Positions 28,687-37,925 of a DNA stretch of 64,000 bases are shown here, piece by piece. Position 1 is the first letter of the stretch. The number at the start of each line of letters is the position of its first letter. The DNA comes from Microvirga sp. 17 mud 1-3 (lineage in GTDB: Bacteria; Pseudomonadota; Alphaproteobacteria; Rhizobiales; Beijerinckiaceae), in contig NZ_CP029481.1 of assembly GCF_003151255.1 (NCBI RefSeq), positions 186,001-250,000 of the forward strand, written 5' to 3'. A program made the translations under genes and the position numbers. The notes beneath the pieces are model-generated. The model was not told where the DNA came from and searched no databases. It saw nothing but the letters and a program-made list of their open reading frames with translations.

Positions 28687-28878
28687 TTAAGCCCTGCCCT
28701 TTGGCGCTGTCAGGTCCCGGTCACCGTGGATCGAGGCATCGAGCAGACGCCGTAACTGTTCGATTTCGTCTGCCGCCTCGAGAAACAGCGCCCGCGCCTC
28801 GGCCAGGCTGGGTCCCTCGTCGAGCTCCGAAGCCGCCTTGAGACGATCTACAAGACCGTGCCCCTCGTTGTCCTCCAT
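28687..28878 (-). CDS. Small acidic protein of unknown function
   Basis: 63 residues, MEDNEGHGLVDRLKAASELD, predicted mostly helical with acidic and Leu-rich heptads (EARALFLEAADEIEQLRRLL). AAGG just before the ATG could serve as a ribosome site. No family recognised. It looks protein-like but has no supporting neighbour, so the call is tentative. Confidence 0.4.
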   Translation of the reverse strand: MEDNEGHGLVDRLKAASELDEGPSLAEARALFLEAADEIEQLRRLLDASIHGDRDLTAPKGRA

Positions 28879-29079
28879 CCTTCAGCAGGAGGCCCATTTC
28901 TTCCGATAATCGTGACCGTAACGTTGGGAATATTCAGCGTGCTTCTTGCAAGCCGCCAAAACTGGGAAGTGCTCGGCTCTTGTTGCAAAAGATAGTCGGA
29001 CATTGCCGATTGGCCGGTATTATTATTAAAGTGGCGGCTGCGAGTTTCATAGCTCAGACCCCTTAGTGCGGGACAAGAG

Positions 29080-29337
29080 TTATATGAACTCAGCCCCGAC
29101 TTCACGTCCATTTGTCCAAATGACCCGTACTGATGCACGTGCGCCTTCGTCGGGAATTTCAAGTTCGAACTCTAGAGGGAGCTCTCCATTCTCGCAAAGA
29201 GCCAGACGAACGCCCGTTTCGGACAGATCACATACGACACATTCCAGGAGTGGTGCGTCCCCCCTAGGGACAATCCGCCCCTCCAGCTTGGTCGGAAAGC
29301 GGCGGCTCCTCCGACGCTCCTTGAATCCGTTGCCCAT
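29080..29337 (-). CDS. PilZ-domain protein
   Basis: 85 residues forming a single PilZ fold. The RRRSRRFP segment near the N-terminus corresponds to the RxxxR c-di-GMP motif, and DLSETGVRL corresponds to D/NxSxxG. It is probably a small c-di-GMP receptor. The ATG at 29337 is preceded by AGGAG. No operon partner is visible. Confidence 0.85.
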   Translation of the reverse strand: MGNGFKERRRSRRFPTKLEGRIVPRGDAPLLECVVCDLSETGVRLALCENGELPLEFELEIPDEGARASVRVIWTNGREVGAEFI

Positions 29338-30249
29338 GAAGTGCTCCTGTCCAGACGAGAGTTTATGGTAAACGAAGCTGACCCGAGCCTTTCGTCATTT
29401 ATCGTTCGTCAGAAGTCTCGGCGGACTCAAGAGGTGCCTTTCAGGACAAGTACTTCGACAGACTGGCGACCCTTCCCTGCGCTCCTTCGTATCCTGTGTG
29501 GTCACAAGTCATCATGATTAAACAGTGTAGAAAGAGCGCGTACCCCGGTGCCGCATAATAAATCGTCGCCGGAATGTTTCTATTCGCTGCTACTGCTGGA
29601 GGCCCACTTCTCGAGAACCCAGCACTCCCTAGCCAGTGCCACGGGGCGAAATAGTACAACGACATATGTAGAGCTTCGTCGTTCCTTCTTCAGGAGACAG
29701 CGTTCCGGATGCCTAAATCCTGAGAGCAGGAAATCGCAGTCGGTATCTTACCACCAACTCCATCACCTGGCTGTCATCAATGCTCGGGACAAGACAAAAT
29801 GAACGCCGAGAAACCCGGCTAGGATCAAAGTCTCGGCGGCAACGGACATAACATCGAGGGTAAGGGACGAAAGGATAGCTCCCTTGAAACCACCGCGTCA
29901 CTCGCTCGTGCCAATTGTATAATTAGAGATACGTCCTAATCTGGCAAAAGGATATGAACATCATCTCAAGTCAGCGGAGCAGCGAAGAGAGCGCTGATTG
30001 GGATGATCATAGCCTGCGGATAGGCTAGCATTTGAGCGCCAGGTCACACCGATCAGACCAGTCGGGTTGATGCTTCAAGACAGTTTTTTGCTCAGTTCGG
30101 ACAGTGGAAGTGCGAGAGCACACGACGAATCCGTGTCTGGATCCAAATTTCCGGCTAAGCTTGATTAAATTGATCTTGGTCAAGGTGTCACTTCCCGAGT
30201 GGATCGACCGTGTGCTCTTGAGCAAGATTTTGGAACTCTGGGGAGGGCC
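29338..30249. other. Long intergenic stretch before the AraC-family gene
   Basis: About 0.9 kb without a recognised gene. Short frames show no family resemblance. Just upstream of the AraC gene a GGTCAAGGTG sequence at 30178-30187 matches one half of the 31-bp motif found elsewhere in this cluster, and may be a partial site for autoregulation. Confidence 0.4.
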
Positions 30250-31368
30250 ATGGCGATGACCATCAACATCAACGTTGGGCCAGAGTCCAAGAGTGAGAGC
30301 GACAGCTTAGAACGAGCAGTATCGCTCTCACCATCCATCCTGGCGGGGCCCGGGCGCACACTTCCACCCGGTTACATTCACCTCGGCGTTGCGAAGGAGA
30401 TCGCGCCGACCCTGCGCGAGTTCCAAATCGATCCGGATCCCATCATCCGCGAGGTCGGGCTTGACCCGCGACTTTTCGATGATGGAGCTAACGTGATTCC
30501 CCACGTGGCCTTGGGTCGACTGCTCACCCTCAGTGTTGCCCGGACAAAGTGTCCATACTTCGGCTTACTGGTCGGTCGACGTGCTACGATTCTGTCGCTT
30601 GGACTAGTGGGGCGCCTGATGCAGCAGTCAGAGACTGTAGGTGCTGCCATGCAGGCGCTTGTTTCCAACCTAAGCGTCCAAAATCGTGGGGCCGTGCCGT
30701 CGTTAATCGTCAGCGGTGATCTGGCCCTGTTCACCTTCTCGGTTTATCAGCCTGAGGCCAGAAGCGCGGATCAGATCGCTGATGGATCTCTTGCCGTTGC
30801 GGTCAACGCGTTGCGTGCCTTGTGCGGGGTCGACTGGAATCCTGTTGAGGTGCTGCTGCCCCGGATCACCCCTGTGGATCTGGAGCCTTATCGCCGTCAC
30901 TTCCGTGCGCCCGTCCGGTTTAACCAGGAGAGCGCCACCATTGTTTTCTCGGCCCGTGATCTGGATATTCGAATTGCCGGGGCCGATCCCGTGATGCGAG
31001 CTCTGCTGGAAGAGCGAATTCATCAGATGAAGAGCAGCCAAGGCTCCGAGTTCTCGGATGATATCCGGCGGCTACTACGCACTCGACTGACCAGAACGCG
31101 TTGTTCGGCAGAAGATATCGCCGAGCTGCTGACCATGCACCGCCGTACTCTGAGCCGCCGCCTAAAGGACAGCGGAATGGGCTACCGGGCAATCGCCAAC
31201 GAGGTCCGGTTCGAAATTGCCCGGCAATTGCTGCAGGACACCGAGGTGCCACTTGGCCAGATCGCAGCGGCATTGGGTTACTCTGAGGCGAGTGCCTTTA
31301 CGCGTGCTTTTCGGCGTTGGTCAGGTCAGACGCCCACCGCCTGGAGGGCCGACGGACGCCTCGGGTAA
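30250..31368 (+). CDS. AraC-family transcriptional regulator with arabinose-binding-type N-terminal domain
   Basis: 372 residues. The N-terminal ligand domain (about 40-240) is of the PF12625 kind (GYIHLGVAKEIAPTLREFQI, FGLLVGRRATILSLGLVGRL). The C-terminal AraC DNA-binding domain (about 275-368) has two helix-turn-helices, DIAELLTMHRRTLSRRLKD and GQIAAALGYSEASAFTRAFR. I chose ATG 30250 because GGGGAGGG lies just upstream; an earlier ATG has no good site. It is followed closely by a copy of the 31-bp motif and by the MscS gene. Likely a local activator of the stress/energy cluster; the effector is unknown. Confidence 0.9.
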   Translation: MAMTININVGPESKSESDSLERAVSLSPSILAGPGRTLPPGYIHLGVAKEIAPTLREFQIDPDPIIREVGLDPRLFDDGANVIPHVALGRLLTLSVARTKCPYFGLLVGRRATILSLGLVGRLMQQSETVGAAMQALVSNLSVQNRGAVPSLIVSGDLALFTFSVYQPEARSADQIADGSLAVAVNALRALCGVDWNPVEVLLPRITPVDLEPYRRHFRAPVRFNQESATIVFSARDLDIRIAGADPVMRALLEERIHQMKSSQGSEFSDDIRRLLRTRLTRTRCSAEDIAELLTMHRRTLSRRLKDSGMGYRAIANEVRFEIARQLLQDTEVPLGQIAAALGYSEASAFTRAFRRWSGQTPTAWRADGRLG

Positions 31369-31386
31369 CTGCATTAGTGGCCCATT

Positions 31387-31417
31387 CTGTCAAGGGATTG
31401 TCCCTGCCGGTCAAGCA
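31387..31417 (+). promoter_or_regulatory. 31-bp motif, copy 1 (upstream of MscS gene)
   Basis: Reads CTGTCAAG, 5 nt, GTCCC, 4 nt, GGTCAAGCA. The GTC triplets fall at offsets 2, 13 and 23, about one helical turn apart, as expected for AraC-type tandem half-sites. GTCAAG is repeated exactly 21 bp apart. Other copies are at 33875, 35569, 48202 and 50659 (reverse strand). Confidence 0.6.
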
Positions 31418-31678
31418 CAAGGCGCCTTATTGTGAATTGGTTGATCGTTAAGGCTGCGGTCATCAGTCAAGTGGGGGCGAGGGACGGTCAATTAGCGGCA
31501 CCGATGAGCTATGCGGATGTGGCTCGCTGGACTATCCGCCGCTCCGTTGCCTGCGGAACAGCGGCCGCTACGGCTGCTGGCACGTCCTATTACGCCACGC
31601 CAGGATGCCAGCAGCTCGGAACGATTGACGGTCAGATCGTCTATTGCTGTCCGTGATCAGTCTGGATCGGAGTGGTCC
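31418..31678. other. Leader region of the MscS gene
   Basis: About 260 bp between the 31-bp motif and the MscS start. It contains a short frame (about 31432-31656, GTG start) ending in a Cys-rich GTIDGQIVYCCP. This could be a decayed secreted peptide or a leader peptide, but it has no ribosome site or recognised family, so I do not call it a gene. Confidence 0.35.
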
Positions 31679-33928
31679 ATGAGCCAGAGACGTCTTCAGA
31701 TGTTGCGTGCACTATGGGGAGTGATGCTCCTGAGCATGGTTCAGCTGGGCGGCTTGGCTCATGCCCAAACCGCGCCGACTCCGACTACCCCTCCGCCTCA
31801 AGTTCAAGAGCTCCTTAAGTTGCTGGATGACCATGCCATCAAAACGTGGATTGACCAGGAGAAGCAGGCAACGGTGTCGAAGGAGCCGACGCCACAACCG
31901 CCGCAAAGTATGGACTCCGAGATGCTGGCATCGCGCGTTGATGCGTTGCGGACGCATCTGGCTTCTCTGATGGTGGCGATTCCAGGCCTGCCCCGTGAAT
32001 TCGCTCGGGCCGCAGATCTCCTGACGCTGGAGCTCCATAGCCGATCTGCCTTCGATGTCATCCTCCTCGTGTTTGGCTTCTTCGGCCTTGGAGCCGGGGC
32101 CGAGTGGATCTTCCGAAGGAGCACAGCATCCGCAAGGGGCCGGATCCTCATCCGCCCGGTAGGAACGACAGGCGAACGCCTGCGGATGATCGGTTGGCGT
32201 CTGGCGTTCGATCTGGCCTATGTGACGATTTTCGCCTTAGGAAGCATCGGCGCTTTCCTTATTTTCAACTGGCCCCCTCTGCTACGACGGATCGTGCTTG
32301 CCTATTTGTTTGCGGCGCTGCTGGTGCGGGTTGCCCTCCTGGTTAGCCGGATCCTCCTCTCGCCTCCGGCAGTGGGTCGCCACGATCCTGAAGGCTTTCG
32401 GATCATTCCCCTAAACGACGAAGCGGCGCGGTTCTGGCACAATCGAACTGTTCTGTTTATCGGCTGGTTCGCAATCGGTTGGGCAACCGTCGAGCTCGTG
32501 ACCACCCTCGGGTTTACTGCCGACGGCCGCAGGTTAGTGGCGTATGGTATGGGAATTGGCCTCTTGGGTATCGCGATTGAGGCTGTCTGGAGATGGCCGA
32601 TACCACTTGCTGAAACGACACCGAAAGCAACAGAACGGTTCCGGCGTCATCATGGCCTCGGGACGTGGCTGTTATCGCTATATCTCATCTTGCTTTGGGG
32701 ACTGTGGGTCGCAGGCCTGATGCGCCTGTTCTGGCTCCTGATATTGGTCATGGCGCTTCCTCAAGCGGTCAGAATCACCAAGGATGCCGTGCGTCACCTG
32801 TTACGGCCTCCTGACGGCACCGAGGACGCACACCTTTATGACCTTAGAGCCGTTTACCTGGATCGAGGCATCCGAGCCCTCCTGATCGTCGGGGCAGCCT
32901 TATTTCTGGGCTGGGTCTGGGGGATCGATCTCGGAGAGATGACGAGTAGCGACACGATCATGACTCGGCTGGTGCGTGGCGCATTGAGCAGTATTGTGAT
33001 CCTGTTGGTGGCTGATCTCCTCTGGCAGATCGTGAGGACACAGATCGATCGGCGTCTGTCAGCCATGCAGGTTACGGCTCCGCCAGGCAGCGAGGCTGCC
33101 TTGCGTCAAGCGCGAGTTCGGACCTTGCTGCCAATGGTTCGAATGGCTGCGTTCATCGTTTTGGCTACGGTAGCTGTTCTTATGGCGCTCTCGTCTCTAG
33201 GGGTGGAAATCGGTCCACTCATTGCCGGCGCAGGAATCTTCGGCGTTGCCGTAGGATTTGGGTCGCAGACCCTGGTCAAAGACGTCATCAGCGGGATCTT
33301 CTATTTGCTCGATGATGCCTTCCGGGTCGGTGAGTACATCCAGAGTGGATCCTATAAGGGAACCGTAGAGAAGCTTGGCTTTCGCTCAGTGAAGCTGCGG
33401 CATCATAGAGGGCCTGTTTTCACAGTTCCTTATGGCCAGCTTGGCGCGGTAGAGAACATGAGCCGCGACTGGGTCATCGACAAAACGACTCTCAACGTCA
33501 CCTATGACACCGACCTCGACAAAGCGAGGAAGATCATCAAGCAGGTCGGCAAGGAGCTGGCGGCAGATCCGGAGGTTGCATCGAATATCATCGAGCCTTT
33601 GAAGATGCAGGGCGTGGAGGAGTTTGGCGATTTCGCCATCCAGCTTCGCATGAAGATGATGACGCGCCCAGGTGAGCAATTCGTGATCAGACGCAAGGCA
33701 TATGCGATGATCAAGAAGGCCTTCGATGAGAATGGGATAAAGTTCGCCTTCCCAACGGTGCAGGTGGCAGGCCGTGATGAAGCCGAGCCAGCCGCTGCCC
33801 GTCAGGTTCTCACGCTCGTCAAGGGCATGCCCCCGAAGAAGGTAGCTGATTCAGCAGCTTGCCAGTGTTCCCAACTGTCAAGGGAACGTCCCAAGTGGTC
33901 AAGCAGGCTGATGCAGGAGCCGCCATAA
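31679..33928 (+). CDS. Large mechanosensitive channel of the MscS family
   Basis: 749 residues. A signal peptide (about 1-29, cleavage near AHA) leads into a Pro-rich and helical periplasmic part, then several membrane helices, then the MscS core from about residue 505: the pore helix GAGIFGVAVGFGSQTLVKDV, the beta domain and the C-terminal cage. Such channels release solutes on osmotic downshock. The ATG at 31679 has GGAG 6 nt upstream. The last 25 or so residues look like translated intergenic DNA and include another copy of the 31-bp motif, so the natural stop may have been lost. Confidence 0.9.
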   Translation: MSQRRLQMLRALWGVMLLSMVQLGGLAHAQTAPTPTTPPPQVQELLKLLDDHAIKTWIDQEKQATVSKEPTPQPPQSMDSEMLASRVDALRTHLASLMVAIPGLPREFARAADLLTLELHSRSAFDVILLVFGFFGLGAGAEWIFRRSTASARGRILIRPVGTTGERLRMIGWRLAFDLAYVTIFALGSIGAFLIFNWPPLLRRIVLAYLFAALLVRVALLVSRILLSPPAVGRHDPEGFRIIPLNDEAARFWHNRTVLFIGWFAIGWATVELVTTLGFTADGRRLVAYGMGIGLLGIAIEAVWRWPIPLAETTPKATERFRRHHGLGTWLLSLYLILLWGLWVAGLMRLFWLLILVMALPQAVRITKDAVRHLLRPPDGTEDAHLYDLRAVYLDRGIRALLIVGAALFLGWVWGIDLGEMTSSDTIMTRLVRGALSSIVILLVADLLWQIVRTQIDRRLSAMQVTAPPGSEAALRQARVRTLLPMVRMAAFIVLATVAVLMALSSLGVEIGPLIAGAGIFGVAVGFGSQTLVKDVISGIFYLLDDAFRVGEYIQSGSYKGTVEKLGFRSVKLRHHRGPVFTVPYGQLGAVENMSRDWVIDKTTLNVTYDTDLDKARKIIKQVGKELAADPEVASNIIEPLKMQGVEEFGDFAIQLRMKMMTRPGEQFVIRRKAYAMIKKAFDENGIKFAFPTVQVAGRDEAEPAAARQVLTLVKGMPPKKVADSAACQCSQLSRERPKWSSRLMQEPP
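33875..33905 (+). promoter_or_regulatory. 31-bp motif, copy 2 (upstream of the short AraC gene)
   Basis: Reads CTGTCAAG, 5 nt, GTCCC, 4 nt, GGTCAAGCA, identical to copy 1 in all 22 motif positions. It overlaps the last codons of the MscS gene and lies 68 bp upstream of the AraC-type gene at 33974. Confidence 0.6.
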
Positions 33929-33973
33929 TGGCGCGGTCCTTCTTTCGCAGGGCTACCAAGAGGAGAGGGAGTG

Positions 33974-34408
33974 ATGGATATGCCATCCACGCGCAGGGCT
34001 GACGAACTGCCGTCAAGCCATGGCTCCGGCTCCCTCACTCAAGACCTGCGGCGGGTGCTTCGGACCGAGTTGCTCAGGGATACGTGCTCCGCTGCTACGG
34101 TCGCTCGCCTTTTCTCCATGCATCGTCGCACAATGAGCCGACACTTGCGAGCCGAAGGTCTTGCATTCCGGCAGGTCGCCAATGAGATCCGCTTCCAGAT
34201 CGCGTGCGAGCTACTGGAAAATACCAATATGGCACTAAGTCAGATCGCCACGGTCTTAAGATACTCTGAGCCGAGTGCCTTCACTCGTGCCTTTCGACGC
34301 TGGTCGGAGCAGACCCCGTCGGCATGGCGTGCTAACCATCCCCATGTCCGAAAAACCCGGCAGCTCCGTAGGTCTCTCCGTTCCGACCGGCCAAATGAAT
34401 TCGCTTGA
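33974..34408 (+). CDS. Stand-alone AraC-type DNA-binding domain protein
   Basis: 144 residues. Nearly the whole protein is the AraC DNA-binding domain (about 20-125), with helix-turn-helices at VARLFSMHRRTMSRHLRAEG and SQIATVLRYSEPSAFTRAFR. It lacks a ligand domain and is closely similar to the C-terminus of the 30250 regulator, so it is either a truncated duplicate or a functional partner that competes for the same sites. AGGAGAGGGA precedes the start; a GTG one codon earlier is possible. The C-terminal tail is basic. Confidence 0.8.
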   Translation: MDMPSTRRADELPSSHGSGSLTQDLRRVLRTELLRDTCSAATVARLFSMHRRTMSRHLRAEGLAFRQVANEIRFQIACELLENTNMALSQIATVLRYSEPSAFTRAFRRWSEQTPSAWRANHPHVRKTRQLRRSLRSDRPNEFA

Positions 34409-34525
34409 GAGGGCGAATTTTCAAAGAGACTTGGAGGATAACTCCGATGCGAAAGCTCTTCCGCAAACCTTTGCGGATTCCCGCTCATTTGGTACTGCTG
34501 GGGCCGGTTTAGCCGAAACCGCATG

Positions 34526-35530
34526 ACTACGTTCGCCAACATCCGCGCCTATCCCCAGGCGGAGGACACGGCCGTCATCAAGCCGAATTTCGATACGCCG
34601 TACTTGTCGGCGCTTCTTGACTTGCGAAATGAGCCCGTCATAGCCTCGGTCCCGGATCCCGCTGGGCGCTACTATCTGCTACCCATGCTCGATACGTAGT
34701 CCTACGTGTTCGCGTCCCCCGGCTGGCGTACAACGGGAACGCAAGCAGTCCACTTTCTCCTGGCGGCAAAGGATTGGCGGCCCGATCCGGGGTCGCGCTT
34801 GATCGAGGATTACAGGCTCCCCGAGGACACGCACGTTCTTGAGGTCCCGACACCTTACGTTTGGATCATCGGGCGGACAGAGACCGATGCTCCTGCAGAC
34901 TATGAGACCGTTCACAAAATCCATGAATACCGGATCACCCCTGTGTCGCAATAGGGTCAGGCTCTCGAGGCTGTGTCATTCGAGCCAGATCGGACAATTG
35001 ACATGAAGACTCCACCGAAGGCGCAGGGGGACACGATGCCCCCGAGCAGTTTTTCACCTACGCAGCAGAGTTGCTGAAGGTTGATCCACCTCAACTGACC
35101 GATCAGCCGATCCTTGCGCGGATGAAGCGCATCGGCGTCGAGCCCGACTGGAGTTTCGAGATCGAGAATGTCGATAGCGTCGTCCGGCGCAGGCTTACTC
35201 AAGCCCCAGCTGATGGGCAACGGCTGATGGCGTTGAAAGTCCCGACCTTAGCGCGGGTCATCAATGGATGATCCATGAACGCCGACACGAATGGTTTCCA
35301 GGTAGCGAGCAGCTTAATTCGGCTCGCCATCAGCAGCTGGATGCCGCTATGGTACAATGGTGACGGCTCTCTTGTCCTCTTCGTTCAGAACGAAAGCCCG
35401 GGCCGCGCTCTGGAGGCGAACCGGCTTGCTGCGCTTAAAGGTCCCTTCAATCTCACGATGCGCCTCTATGCCTAAAGGCGGAGGCCCTGAACGGACGATG
35501 GAGTCCACCGCCCAACGAAAGATCACTGAC
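34526..35530 (+). pseudogene. Decayed DUF1254/DUF1214 protein gene
   Basis: Readable pieces match the DUF1254-DUF1214 family: IKPNFDTPYLSALLDLRNEP, PDPAGRYYLLPMLDT, then TAG at 34697-34699 where the family has Trp; VWIIGRTETDAPADYETVHK, then another TAG (34952-34954) at a Trp position; a frameshift near 35040; FTYAAELLKVDPPQLTD; a deletion after MNADT that removes the central part of DUF1214; and finally SSWMPLWYNGDGSLVLFVQN and PFNLTMRLYA with a last frameshift. The family is secreted and of unclear function. The N-terminus is also missing. Confidence 0.75.
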
Positions 35531-35568
35531 GCCCAAACGCTGGCGCCAACGAGTATGGCAGTCCCAAA

Positions 35569-35599
35569 CTGTTAAAACTGTGGCCCAACAGGTCAAGCA
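35569..35599 (+). promoter_or_regulatory. 31-bp motif, copy 3 (upstream of pta)
   Basis: Reads CTGTTAAA, 5 nt, GGCCC, 4 nt, GGTCAAGCA. The left half is less conserved, the right half is identical to copies 1 and 2, and the spacing is the same. It lies 133 bp before the pta ATG and is the likely control site for the long acetate/polyester operon. Confidence 0.6.
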
Positions 35600-35732
35600 G
35601 CAGGTTCGGAAAAGGTAATACTCTGCCCACAAGAAGGCTAGGCAATCACGGATATAGGTCCAAGATGTTCCGACTCCGCAAGCCGCTTGGCGCACTTGGC
35701 GACCCATCGCAACGGCCCGGTGGGAGGCCATC

Positions 35733-36713
35733 ATGACAGCTGCGGTTTCCGTTCAGGACGCGTCACAGCAAAGCTCGCGGCGGCACGAGAAGTACGAGCG
35801 GCTCGTAGCAACCGCTCAGTCTCTGCCGAGGTTGAAGGTTGCCGTGGCGCACCCCTGCGATGCAGCCTCTCTCGGAGCTGTATTTGAAGCGGCGGAGCTC
35901 GGTCTGATCGAACCAATTCTTGTCGGACCGGAGGTCAGGATCAGGGCCATCACGGAGGCTCTCGGTAAGGACATGTCCACGACCCGCATCGTTGACGTTC
36001 TCCATAGTCATGCGGCGGCCGAGAAGGCCGTCGAGCTCGTTAGGGCTGGTGAGGCGGAAGCCATCATGAAGGGCAGCCTTCACACAGACGAGCTCATGGG
36101 AGCGGTCGTCCGCCGTGAGGGAGGGTTGCGCACGGCGCGTCGCATCAGCCATTGCTTCGTGATGGATGTGCCCAGCCATGAGACACCGCTTATCATCACA
36201 GATGCGGCCGTTAATATCGCACCAACACTGGAAGATAAAATCTATATCGTTCAGAACGCAATTGATCTCGCGCGAGCGATGCGGGTCGATCCGATCCGAG
36301 TGGCGATCCTTTCGGCAATGGAAACAGTTAACCCCAAGATACCCTCGACTATCGAGGCTGCCGCTCTATGCAAGATGGCCGACCGCGGGCAGATCACGGG
36401 CGCTGTCATTGACGGACCTCTCGCTCTCGACAATGCCATTGATCTCGGTGCAGCAACGATCAAGAAGATCCAGTCTCCGGTTGCTGGAAGAGCCAACGTT
36501 CTCGTCGTGCCGGATCTCGAGGCCGGCAATATGCTCGCCAAGAGCCTGACTTTTCTGGCTGACGCCGATGCTGCGGGCATTGTGCTCGGAGCCCGCGTTC
36601 CGATCATCCTCACGAGCCGGGCCGACTCGACGATAACGCGCTTGGCGTCCTGTGCGGTGGCCTCGCTTGTCGCCGATGAGCAGCGAAAGCAGCTCGCTGT
36701 TCCGGAGGTCTGA
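35733..36713 (+). CDS. pta: Phosphate acetyl/butyryltransferase family protein
   Basis: 326 residues, the short phosphotransacetylase/phosphotransbutyrylase type without the N-terminal DRTGG part of long Pta. It should convert acyl-CoA and phosphate to acyl-phosphate and CoA. Conserved blocks are AEAIMKGSLHTDELM, RRISHCFVMDVP, ITDAAVNIAPTLEDK and the C-terminal PVAGRANVLVVPDLEAGNML. A GGGAGG ribosome site precedes the ATG. An acetate kinase gene follows after 3 bp, so the pair should make ATP from acyl-CoA. Short-chain specificity (acetyl, propionyl or butyryl) cannot be decided. Confidence 0.9.
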   Translation: MTAAVSVQDASQQSSRRHEKYERLVATAQSLPRLKVAVAHPCDAASLGAVFEAAELGLIEPILVGPEVRIRAITEALGKDMSTTRIVDVLHSHAAAEKAVELVRAGEAEAIMKGSLHTDELMGAVVRREGGLRTARRISHCFVMDVPSHETPLIITDAAVNIAPTLEDKIYIVQNAIDLARAMRVDPIRVAILSAMETVNPKIPSTIEAAALCKMADRGQITGAVIDGPLALDNAIDLGAATIKKIQSPVAGRANVLVVPDLEAGNMLAKSLTFLADADAAGIVLGARVPIILTSRADSTITRLASCAVASLVADEQRKQLAVPEV

Positions 36714-36716
36714 GCT

Positions 36717-37925
36717 ATGACGCCCGTGCTCATCGTCCTCAACGCTGGTTCGTCGAGCCTCAAGTTCCAGGTGTACGACGTGCTGGAAGGCACAGAGCCA
36801 TGCATGGCTTTCAAAGGTCTATTCGAGGGGCTGGGAAACTCAGCGCACTTTATCGTCAAGGATGCTCAAGGGAAACTCCTGGATGAGATGACGTGGAGTT
36901 CCGGCGACCGGCAAGGGCATGAAGAGGCGTTGATGCATCTTGTCTCGTGGCTGCGGAAGCATCAGGAAGGACGCAAGCTCGTCGCCATCGGCCATCGCGT
37001 CGTCCATGGTGGCGAGGCTTATTCCAGTCCGATTCTGGTCGATGAAGCTGTGATCCAGACTTTGGAAAAGCTGGTGCCGCTCGCTCCCTTGCATCAGCCC
37101 CACAATTTGGAACCGATCCGGATCGTCCGTCGTCGCTTGCCAGGATTGCCGCAGATCGCCAGCTTTGACACTGCATTTCATCAGAGCCAATCCGAGATTG
37201 CGAGGATGTTCGCACTACCACGCGACATGCGCGAGCGAGGTGTGAAACGGTACGGCTTCCACGGGCTGTCTTACGATTACATTTCGTCCGTACTGAAGGA
37301 CTATGATCCGCCCCTCGCCGAGGGGAGAGTAATCGTCGCGCACCTCGGAAACGGCGCAAGTCTATGTGCCCTTAAGCATGGAAAGAGCGTCGCAACGACC
37401 ATGGGGTTCTCAGCCCTTGAAGGCCTTCCGATGGGCACTCGTTGCGGTGCCGTTGATCCCGGCGTCGTCTTCTTCATGCTCCGGGAAATGAGGCTCAGCC
37501 CAGAAGAGGCCGAGCGCGTGCTCTACACCAAGTCAGGTCTGCTTGGGGTCTCTGGCCTATCCAACGATATGCGGGTCCTGCGGGCTAACGCGGAGACGAA
37601 TGCCGATGCCAAGCGTGCCATTGAGCTGTTTGTCTACAGGATCACGCGTGAAATCGGATCGCTTATCGCGGCCCTAGGCGGGATCGACGGCCTCGTCTTC
37701 ACGGCCGGCATTGGTGAGAACGATGTGGCGACCCGGGCCGAGGTGATTGGCCGACTCGCATGGGCAGGACTTACACTAGACACGACGGCAAACCGTACCG
37801 GTGGACCCTGCATCTCCACCGGAGCCGGGCCCACGGCGTGGGTCATCCCAACCAATGAAGAACTCGTGATCGCCCAGCAGGCACGCAACGTGCTTGGAGC
37901 TACACAGGCCAGAATCGCATCGTGA
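36717..37925 (+). CDS. ackA: Acetate kinase family protein
   Basis: 402 residues, normal for AckA, converting acyl-phosphate and ADP to acid and ATP. Motifs are LNAGSSSLKFQ at the N-terminus, GHRVVHGG, FDTAFHQ, HLGNGASLCA, MGFSALEGLPMGTRCGAVDP and FTAGIGEN. Its stop overlaps the GTG start of the next gene. Together with Pta it forms a substrate-level phosphorylation pair. Confidence 0.93.
   Translation: MTPVLIVLNAGSSSLKFQVYDVLEGTEPCMAFKGLFEGLGNSAHFIVKDAQGKLLDEMTWSSGDRQGHEEALMHLVSWLRKHQEGRKLVAIGHRVVHGGEAYSSPILVDEAVIQTLEKLVPLAPLHQPHNLEPIRIVRRRLPGLPQIASFDTAFHQSQSEIARMFALPRDMRERGVKRYGFHGLSYDYISSVLKDYDPPLAEGRVIVAHLGNGASLCALKHGKSVATTMGFSALEGLPMGTRCGAVDPGVVFFMLREMRLSPEEAERVLYTKSGLLGVSGLSNDMRVLRANAETNADAKRAIELFVYRITREIGSLIAALGGIDGLVFTAGIGENDVATRAEVIGRLAWAGLTLDTTANRTGGPCISTGAGPTAWVIPTNEELVIAQQARNVLGATQARIAS

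Noticed and set aside
31432..31656. Small Cys-rich protein gene before MscS
   Set aside because: No ribosome site or signal peptide, and its GTG would lie at or before the expected transcript start; kept only as a note on the leader.
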